From the NCBI GenBank assembly GCA_963924555.1, contig OZ004586.1, positions 3,740,501-3,804,500 on the forward strand: a DNA stretch of 64,000 nt. Direction: 5' to 3'. Shown here one piece after another: positions 57,101 through 64,000 of the stretch (positions within the stretch are counted from its first letter, which is position 1; each line of letters begins with the position of its first letter). The notes under the pieces are model-generated. The model was not told the origin of the DNA and searched no databases. It saw only the letters and a program-made list of their open reading frames with translations. This DNA comes from Crambe crambe (lineage: Eukaryota > Porifera > Demospongiae > Poecilosclerida > Crambeidae). A program made the position numbers and the translations under genes.

Positions 57101-60097
57101 CAATCAACTCTTCCCAGTTCACTAACAATGCATTTCCAGAGATGTCCCTTGTAATCCCCCCTGAGATATTTCAGCATGTATCAAACAAGAGTTTGAGGGA
57201 GGATGGTAGAGTGAGAGCAGTCTCCTTCCTCTATTACAATGTGGAAAATCTATTTCCAAGTGGAAGACCTGGGGAAAACGAGTAAATCCTTTAATTAACT
57301 TAGCAACTCGATAATTGAGTGAATTAGAATTAAATTTTGTATAGCTACCAATTTATGTCAGAATTTGATATCAAGAAATTTAGATGCATAACTTATGAAG
57401 ACTACAAACTAGATTAGGAGCTTATTGAATGGTATAATTATTTTTCAATATGTGAAAATAGTAATATAACATTAATGATTAGCAGTTTGTGTTTTTTAGT
57501 TCTGTACTGGCATCAGGCATAGTGTCGACTGCTCTGCAATGTGGGAAAGGCAGATGTTCCACTCAAGACCTGCACTTGAATAACCCTGTGATAATACACA
57601 TACGACATTCTGATGATGTCAAGGTGTGTATCATGAATAAAATTACGTACCTTGTGTCATTTTGTACTTGTAGGAACATTTGATGAATGGATCACTTGCA
57701 CTGAATAACATGAGCTGTGTATTTTGGAATTTTCTGAATGAAAGGTCTACATAGGCTAGCTACATTAGAATTAGTTAGACAGTTCCCAAGCATTGGAGTT
57801 ACTTCTTCAGCATCCCATAACTCGTGATTACTATTATAGTACACAGAAACACAAGAAAGTATATTGCATGGTACCAAAACAAGGCAAGATAAATCAGTTC
57901 CAATGTTATACATGTAATAGTCCAACTTGAAGGTATCAATTGTTGTAGCATATTATATTACAAAGGTTTGAAGTGTGTCGATTACACTCAAGTATAACAT
58001 TACAATGCAATAAATATTCTTTGCAAAATTAACAAATAATTTCCAGATAATTTTTCCAATTATTTTTTTAGTTCTCAAAATCAGAGCAGAGGACAGTGGG
58101 AAGACCGAGGGTGTTCCAGGAATCAAGATCTCTCAAACTTATTAGTGACAGTGTGTGAATGTAGACATCTTACTCACTTTGCCATATTGCTAAGTCCAGC
58201 ACCTCTAAACATTTCAAAACCAGTCAGGCTTTCTCTGGAGATCATAGGTTATGTGGGTGTGTCGGTATCACTGGTTGCCATGGCTCTTACTGTGTTTACA
58301 TTCTTAGTCATGAAGTAAGTTAGTGAGTATTATGTGACATGCTGTAATCACAGGAATTATAGTCTCATTACCAGAAAGTACTAGCTAATAACACGCATAA
58401 CAGATGTTTTGCATAGCAGTCATAATTATTGGTATACAATTATACAGATCACTGCACAACATGCGCAACTTTGTTCATGTGAATCTCTGCATCAGTCTGG
58501 GAATTGCTCAAATCATTTTTGTATCTGGTATCAATCAATATGGGACCGATCACGTTCCTATCCGCTGTAAAGTGGTGGCTGTCCTCCTGCACTACTTCTT
58601 CCTGGTATCCTTCATGTGGATGCTGATGGAGGGTGTAGTACTCTACGTGCTTCTCGTGAAAGTGTTCATCAAGAAAAAGATTCGCTACTTGTTAGCATTT
58701 TTCTTTGCCAGCTATGGAGTTCCTCTGATCTACATGGGGATTCTTACCTTACCTCTTGGCTTTGCTTTGCCAGCATCAATGCAACCAAATTATGGATACG
58801 GTTCTGCGTAAGTAATTGGATATCTGTGTACTATGATAGCTAGTTGGGCAATTGCATTGGTGATAAGGGAATTGGTTACATGCAGAAAATGTGTATAATC
58901 AATCGCAGCCACTTTTAAGTTGAACGAGAGTATGTAAATTAGAAGCAGTAGAACTACTGCATGCATGAAGAATAAGCATATAGCTCGGGATCCAAGCTCA
59001 GAAATTTAGGTTATGGGAAATTTCAGGCATCCGAGTAACTAGTGAATATTAATTTACGTAGGTTGACAGTTGATATACAGTTTGTACTATGTTAATGTTA
59101 TTGTTAATGTTTCCATTCATATTATTTGCAGCTGCTACTTGAACCCAGAGACCAAATTTGTGTGGGCCTTGATAGTTCCAGTGATTGTGATATTTTTGGC
59201 CAACAGCTGTTTCTTCATGATGACAGCTGTGATTATGTGGCGGCACAAGATGAAAGAGATTGATAAGACAAAAATCCAGAATATCAAGTGAATTGGATTG
59301 CATGCCTAGCACCTATGGCCTTTTTTTTATTCAGCTTTTTCCCTCCTATAGCTACATATGAAAGGGGGGGGATCATATCAAGTCCCCCCCTCCCCTCAAA
59401 TCGTAGCCTCCTGCATTTGACCTTGGATTATCTGTTCCTCTTTCTAGAAATTGGTTGAGGGGTACACTTTCTTTGGTGCTGATAATGTGTCTGACGTGGA
59501 TAACGGGGACAATAATTGTTGAAGTGGAGGCACTCTTACCCTTTGCCTACATCTACACCATTTTGGTGGCTTTTCAAGGTCTCTTCATCTTCTTCATTTT
59601 TGTGGTCTTCTCCAAACAAGTGAGAGGAGCTTACACCAAATGGTGGAGGGTGAAAGTCAATGAATCTGACGTACTCAGTAAGTATTTCGGTGAAAAACTT
59701 ACATCAACAAAAGTATGTTTTGAAGTTGCTATCTAGCTACTAAAATGATCCCTTCCTTCTCCTTTCCCCTCTCTTTGCTTCCCCTCCCCTCTTCCCCTTC
59801 TTTTCTTTCTCCCTCCCTCTATTCCTTCAGCCAAGTTTGCCAAGGACGACCCCGAGATTGGGGAGTGGGTTGTCTTCATCTCAAGATATGCTCAATCCTG
59901 GGAATATGCTGTCTCTGAAAGACAAAGGTGCACATGGGACTTCTCTCTCTCTATCTCAAGACCAAGAGTGTCCTGATTCCAGGAATATTATGCCATCAGT
60001 AAAGATAGGTTTGTCCAACTATCCGAATGACACAAAGAACTCAGAAGAAGATGATGTCATAGAAAACCATTATGTTGAAACTCCACTTTCTCTGTGA
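51121..60097 (+). CDS. Adhesion GPCR gene 6 (beta subtype), apparently intact
   Basis: Model of about 1343 residues. Exons: A 51121-51722, B 53567-54028, C 54239-55211, D 55270-55395, E 55477-55530, F 56214-56313, G 57053-57281, H 57500-57623, I 57674-57744, J 58072-58314, K 58448-58807, L 59132-59287, M 59448-59712, N 59831-60097. It has the same ectodomain plan as the alpha genes, with a poly-Gly insertion in exon B (CGGGGGVNG). The GPS reads CVFWNFLNER then CECRHLTHFAILL. The 7TM is the beta type: SLHNMRNFVHVNLCISLGIA, a shorter TM4-5 loop, an ordinary GT donor after K (GC/GTAAGT) and a longer acidic tail (NSEEDDVIENHYVETPLSL). Intron A/B is 1.8 kb because of nested transposons. It is the intact sister of pseudogene 4. 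Confidence 0.84.
51981..53543. mobile_element. 1.56-kb transposon with CAGTTTACACTAAGA termini
   Basis: The left end CAGTTTACACTAAGATGCGT and the right end ACGTGTCTTAGTGTAAACTG are inverted copies over about 28 bp. The site in paralogs reads AGTATATATGTG; here ATA flanks both sides, giving a probable 3-bp duplication. A CATCGAGATGTCCGGTGTACT block is directly repeated inside (about 52334 and 52668). No convincing protein is encoded. It hosts the TTAA MITE at 52767-53352. Confidence 0.75.
52767..53352 (+). mobile_element. Complete TTAA-flanked MITE, 586 bp (piggyBac-like)
   Basis: GGGTGCAGGCACA at the left and TGTGCCTGCACCC at the right are perfect 13-bp inverted termini, directly flanked by TTAA at 52763-52766 and 53353-53356. 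It is nested in the 1.56-kb element, so it arrived later. It provides the full-length reference for the truncated copy at 11040. Confidence 0.85.
54480..55210 (+). repeat. Mucin-stalk repeat of gene 6, about 8 units
   Basis: A unit pair (TTAEVITTSAGTSETNVNTI followed by an APTSGTTA unit) occurs twice, showing a 174-bp higher-order duplication. One unit is truncated and fused (AITTSATAEVITTSAATS). The TSETNV variant is unique to this gene. Confidence 0.88.
56461..56790 (-). other. Intron F/G segment inverted relative to alpha genes
   Basis: The reverse complement of about 56580-56790 lines up with 6580-6815 of gene 2, including the GAACAGTTCATTGACCTGCA, ATTCTCACTTTGCAAC and AGTCCTTGATCTTGCAT blocks. 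Gene 4 has the same inverted orientation (about 28970-29100) but lacks the left part. Flanking intron sequence and exons F and G are in normal order, so only this piece flipped. Confidence 0.75.
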
Positions 60098-60309
60098 AGG
60101 CAGCTTTCCTTTTCTTCTTATTTTTGTTAGCTAGCTATAATTATAGCTGTCTAACTATAGCCAACTTCTTAAAATGATTAGCTGCAATTATCACTAATAA
60201 TTATTATGTATACTTTTATAAAGGTACAAAGTTAAGAGGAATCAAGACAGCAGTACAATGACATTGTTATTCTGATCATTATTCTGCACAGTGCCCCCCC
60301 CCCCCCCCC

Positions 60310-60430
60310 CCCCCCCCCCAACTTGGATATTATTAATAATAATCATTGAAATGGAGGAACTCTTACCCTTTGCCTATGTACATCTACACAATTGTACAGT
60401 TTCGGTGGCTTTTCAAGGTCTCTTCTCTTC
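60310..60430 (+). pseudogene. Remnant of receptor exon M after gene 6
   Basis: The piece reads ATTGAAATGGAGGAACTCTT ... CTTTGCCTA ... TTTCGGTGGCTTTTCAAGG and corresponds to the TM6-TM7 part of exon M with a small insertion. It follows a C-run of about 25 bases (60294-60318). It matches the remnant after gene 4, supporting duplication of the gene 3-4 and gene 5-6 blocks together with their flanks. Confidence 0.65.
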
Positions 60431-60544
60431 TAATTCAAAAACAACTATATTATTGTTTGTATACCAACCATGAACACAAAAAATTTCTTCTAAATAGAAA
60501 GTGAAGTGGTGATAGCAATAAATTTAGCTGCATTATTACTATTC

Positions 60545-60765
60545 TCCTATCACTCCTAGCCCTCCTAATTTCATATCACCCAACTTAAATCCCTATTCAT
60601 TCCCCTTTCAGCAACAAGTGAGCCAAGTAGCTAACCCCTTACCCATACTCATCACCAAACTCAAGAATCACAGCAACTACTCTTCCTACTTCACTCCTAG
60701 GCCTCCTAATTTCAATAACCACACCCATATCACCCAACTTAAGCAAACTATCCCTTATGATTGAG
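60545..60765 (+). repeat. Dispersed intergenic repeat, copy 3
   Basis: Third copy of the block at 41021-41240, here single, between the exon-M remnant and the MITE upstream of gene 7. Confidence 0.8.
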
Positions 60766-60861
60766 GGGGTTAGGTGATTGGTGTAATTGGTGAATGAAGT
60801 CTCTAAAACTATACATATACATTATAGCTAAGGGAAGAAACATTTCTGTTGAAATGAAATT

Positions 60862-61066
60862 TAGGGATGACCATTGCTTGAAAAACTAAGGAAACATGGG
60901 TTTTGTTCTGTATCCAGCCAACAATCCCTACATAAAATGCCAGGTAGCTTCAGATAATAGTGCGTATATGTAGGATTGTTGGCTGGATATAGCTACAGAA
61001 TAAAGATTGTTCCATCCTTCATCCCTACCCTTGTTTCCCTACTTTTTTGAGCAATGGTCATCCCTA
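60862..61066. mobile_element. Complete MITE of the TAGGGATGACC family
   Basis: The termini TAGGGATGACCATTGCTTGA and the complement of GAGCAATGGTCATCCCTA are inverted over about 35 bp. An inner inverted pair around ATCCAGCCAACAATCCCTA makes a second hairpin. It ends next to the upstream module of gene 7, as its relative does for gene 5. The termini begin with TA, suggesting a TA target, but the superfamily is not settled. Confidence 0.75.
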
Positions 61067-61067
61067 C

Positions 61068-61200
61068 AACTCCTTCATTACAACTTCAACTCCCACAGGA
61101 ATGTACAACCTCTATAGCTACCCAGGCAAAGAATGATGTAACAACCTCATTCATTACAACTTCCAATTCCAGGATTTCCAACAGGAATGTGCAGCCTCTT
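61068..61200 (+). promoter_or_regulatory. Duplicated upstream module of gene 7
   Basis: Two units: CCCACAGGAATGTACAACC and then CCAACAGGAATGTGCAGCC (acceptor-like CCCACAG changed to CCAACAG). The whole module is open in the gene 7 frame from an ATG at 61054, but the start at 61279 matches all paralogs. Confidence 0.5.
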
Positions 61201-61278
61201 TCCCTATTTATTGCTACTCCAGAGAGCTATTATAGGGCTAGCTACTCATCTAGATATAGCTACTACTCAAATTCCATA

Positions 61279-63617
61279 ATGCTTCTACAAGCAGTAATAC
61301 TATGCTTTGTGATGTTCCTTGATAATATGGTGATGAGCTATCTTGTTGTGACAGTGAATGTTACAGTTGATGCTCAAGCAGAGTTAGATCCCTGCATAGG
61401 TGGAGATGTGGCACTGACTGACACTTCAGTCCAGTTGCAGTACAGAGAAGTTTACAACTCCAGTGTGGCTGAGTGGATGACTCTGGATGTGATAAGAATC
61501 GGCATATACTACAATCAGACAAAGAATCTGACTTATTTCAGTAGTTGTGATGTCCTAGGTGTTCAGCTCAGACTGCTGCAGTTGGAACATGGTGGATTTA
61601 AATGCAACTGTTGGGAGGTTGTGAGTCTAGAAGCCAGAGTCAGTGACCATCTGTACATATACAATTCAACATACCAGTGTGCAAGCAGAGAAAGCAAGTG
61701 GCAGAATCTCTATTGTGGTGGCAGATTCCTGGATGCTAGAGGATTAATCACCAATGTGCTCTACTTGTATCGTGTTAATAGTGCTGAATGGAATGGGAGT
61801 TGTCCAGGTGACTCTAACATTGAGCTTATATCTAACAAAGGTCCTCCTTTGCCTTCATGCTCTACTGCCACTCCAAGACTGTAAGTTATAGCTAGTATTA
61901 TTGTAGCAAGATAAGGAACTCCTGATCCTGATCAGTACATACATAGCACAATCTTTTTTGCATGTGACATGTTTTAACCAGAATAGCATCAAAATTTTGT
62001 GAATGCAGTGATAGCTAGTTTTGTTGGTTAGTAAATAATTAAGGTCTGGAGTAGGGGCACTATAATATCCATTAGTGGCCAGCCCTAACTCTACAATACA
62101 TTCAGTATATATGTGTACTATAATCGCAGTGTAGTTTCTTATGGACTCATTTTGCATGTGAGGGATATTGAAGATGACTGTGGAGGAGTTGATAATATAA
62201 AGGAAGGCATTGAGTTTGCCATTTGTAACAACACAAATGGAGGTCCCTGGATTCCTGGAGGTCCCTGGATTCCTCTACAGCTAGACTATCGTAATAATAC
62301 AGATACTGGTGAATGGAGGGAGATAAGAGGTTATAATGTCTCAGCTATTGGGCATAATAGAACTAGAGCAGTGATTGATCGTAATGTCTCCATTTGTGGA
62401 GATATATTGGACACTAATACCATTCAGTTACGCTGGATGCAATCATCTAGAGCCATACCTCATAAGGATGTGTGGGCACTGGCATATGTAAGTGCAACTT
62501 TCATCGAAGCAAATGAAACTATTAATTTAATTAATGAAACATTTGGATGTGGAAGCACTGGAAAATGTGCTCTAAAGTAAGTCACTAGTCATGTAGCTGT
62601 GTTCTACCATAGTAAAGAATACTAATTATGGCCTAGGAAGAAAACAGTGTTTTTTTTTGTTGTTGCTGTTGTTTTTAGGCCTACTTAAGCTGGTCATTTC
62701 ACAGCAGGTCAGTAGTAGATATGGTAGACATAGTTAATTTATTACTGCTTGTCCTTTCTCCTTCCTCCTTCTCTCTCACTCCCTAGTAGTGCCTCACTCT
62801 GGGAAGAACCAAGATTGAGAAGCTTGAATTGTTCAAGATGCTTACAAAGCACAACATGCAAGAATAACTACCTCACATTTGGTGCTACAGATGAGGGCTA
62901 TAATATGGCGTCAGAATTTAGTCGAATTGCACTGACTAAAATGCTCAATTTGACATCTGATCCTACAGACATGACTCCCATTACCAACACCTCAGGTAAT
63001 AATCTATGTTTTGCTGTGACTGCTTTGAGTACTTCCACACCCACTACCACAAATAATCTTCTCATAACTGCCGAGGCTATCACCGCTGGTGCTCCTGCAT
63101 CTGGGAGTACTACTAGTACAATCACACCCACTGCCACCAATACTCCACCCACAACTGCCGAGGCTATCACCACTAGTGCTGCTACATCTGGGACTACTAC
63201 AAGTACCATCATGCCCACTGCCACCAATACTCCTCCTGAAACTGCCGAGGCTATCACCACTAGTGCTGCTACACCTGGGACTACTACAAGTACCATCACG
63301 CCCACTGCCACCGATACTCCTCCCGCAACTGCCGAGGCTATCACCACTAGTGCTGCTACATCATATCACCACGCCCACTACCACCAATACTCCTCCCACA
63401 ACTGCCCTAATACTCTTCTCTTTCTCTCCCAGTTGGTGAAGCCAGGTGCACCAAGGGCCTCAAGACCGGGGAATGTGCTCTCTTCGTCTCAGGAGTATGG
63501 GAACACACAGTCACCAGAGAACACTGAAAGTGTGAACATGAGCAGCAAGCATCACTCCAAGTGGTCAAGCAGTGTGAAGTATTCTGACAGTGTCATAGAA
63601 AATCACTATGTTGAAAC

Positions 63618-63714
<97 letters not shown>

Positions 63715-63744
63715 GTTTCTGTTAGTTATTCTTGCTTGATATAG
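61279..63744 (+). CDS. Gene 7: receptor ectodomain and stalk fused to the cytoplasmic tail, no 7TM
   Basis: Exons A 61279-61880, B 62130-62576 and C from 62790. Within the stalk repeat (about 63405) the sequence joins directly to the intron end and exon N of an alpha gene (TCTTTCTCTCCCAG/TTGGTGAAG). Exons D to M, that is GAIN, GPS and all seven TM segments, are gone. Read through, the frame stays open to 63744, giving about 667 residues: signal peptide, two beta-rich modules, about four stalk units, the tail (KHHSKWSSSVKYSDSVIENH) and a Leu-Ser run. Exon B has an in-frame 15-bp duplication (GGPWIPGGPWIP). The original TAG stop was replaced by a (TC)n expansion. It could make a secreted mucin-like protein, or be a dying gene; expression is unknown. 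Confidence 0.7.
63040..63405 (+). repeat. Mucin-stalk repeat of gene 7, about 4 units
   Basis: Four recognisable units (one PETAEA, one ATDTPPAT variant) lie before a break at ATSYHHAHYH. There one more partial unit continues in a shifted frame up to the junction with the intron remnant. Confidence 0.85.
63623..63711 (+). repeat. (TC)n microsatellite, about 88 bp
   Basis: A nearly perfect dinucleotide run sits where other alpha genes have CTCATAGCTAGC, followed by TGATGTTTCTG. It removes the usual stop codon and codes Leu-Ser repeats in the gene 7 frame. Confidence 0.95.
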
Positions 63745-63894
63745 ATACTACTCACATGCAGCTCTCTCTATAATTAGTTCTGTGGGTCTTAGACTTGTAA
63801 TTACACTGCGTGTACGATTTTATTTTATTTTGAAAAAAACTGTTTATACAATATTGTGCAGCTTTTCAATTATGCTATTATAATGTCTATTATC

Positions 63895-64000
63895 TAGCCA
63901 GGCATGAGAGAAATAAAGAGTGATGTAATCAACTCCTTCATTGCAACTTCCACTCCCACAGGAATGTGCAACCCTACAGGCAAAGAATGATGTAATAACC
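63895..64000 (+). promoter_or_regulatory. Upstream module of a next array gene at the window edge
   Basis: CCAGGCATGAGAGAAATAAA, ACTCCCACAGGAATGTGCAA and CAGGCAAAGAATGATGTAAT follow the same order as before genes 2 to 7, so another receptor gene probably starts within about 150 bp past the edge. Confidence 0.6.

Noticed and set aside
61054-61278. ATG at 61054 as the start of gene 7, adding 75 residues
   Set aside because: The extension covers a MITE end and the upstream module and has no signal peptide. It is open only in this copy; the start at 61279 is shared with the family.
1-64000. tRNA, rRNA, CRISPR, bacterial operon or riboswitch signals
   Set aside because: None seen. No cloverleaf-like A/B boxes stood out by eye and the repeat arrays are coding or transposon-derived. 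Short tRNA-like sequences could still be missed without a covariance search.

Overview
The window is metazoan nuclear DNA. It has many short phase-conserved introns, mucin-like Thr/Ser/Pro coding repeats, adhesion-type GPCR genes and a dense mix of DNA transposons and MITEs. The compact head-to-tail genes and the abundance of TAGC/TATAGCTA words fit an early-branching marine invertebrate. A demosponge is my best guess, but it is an inference and not proven by any marker here.

Backbone: a head-to-tail array, all on the + strand, of seven paralogous adhesion-GPCR-like genes: the 3' end of gene 1, genes 2 to 6, and a truncated gene 7. A further gene's upstream repeat lies at the right edge. I modelled 14 coding exons per complete gene, lettered A to N. 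A: signal peptide plus a Cys-containing beta-rich module. B: a second module resembling reelin-type jelly rolls. C: short Cys-rich segment plus a mucin-like stalk of 29-residue (87-bp) repeats. D to H: GAIN-like region. I and J: GPS, with J also carrying the tethered agonist and TM1. K: TM2-4. L: TM5. M: TM6-7. N: cytoplasmic tail. Intron phases (2,2,0,0,0,1,2,0,2,2,2,2,0) are the same in every complete copy. Two 7TM subtypes occur: alpha (genes 1, 2, 3, 5) and beta (genes 4, 6). Gene pairs 3+4 and 5+6 look like a duplicated two-gene block. Undisturbed intergenic distances are only about 490-515 bp from stop to next ATG.

Regions: 1-1993 gene 1 (3' part). 2484-10369 gene 2, intact to the 7TM but with a frameshifted tail; an intron holds an antisense fragment of a protein-kinase domain. 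10.8-16.2 kb is a transposon nest between genes 2 and 3: a TTAA-flanked MITE fragment, other MITEs, a decayed Tigger-type element with a HIRAN-domain exon, and a Harbinger-like MITE with TTA duplication. 16473-25104 gene 3 (apparently intact, with a 1.5-kb transposon in one intron). 25611-40414 gene 4, a pseudogene with two frameshifts whose intron I/J took three insertions. The largest is a 6.4-kb autonomous-looking element (31532-37943) with about 300-bp terminal inverted repeats and a 6-bp target duplication. It carries two convergent spliced genes: a HECT ubiquitin ligase with a UBX-like domain and a SUMO-interaction-like motif, and an IS3-type DD34E integrase with an N-terminal HTH. 40.8-42.3 kb holds remnants of receptor exons. 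42516-50607 gene 5 and 51121-60097 gene 6 appear intact. 61279-63744 gene 7 has lost everything from the GAIN region to TM7 and fuses ectodomain and stalk in frame to the tail.

The receptors would act at the cell surface: two beta-rich modules and a length-variable glycosylated stalk present outside, GPS cleavage at HL/T exposes a tethered peptide, and the 7TM signals. The array evolves by duplication, stalk-repeat change, transposon insertion and deletion. Because paralogs supply empty sites, target duplications can be read directly for several elements.
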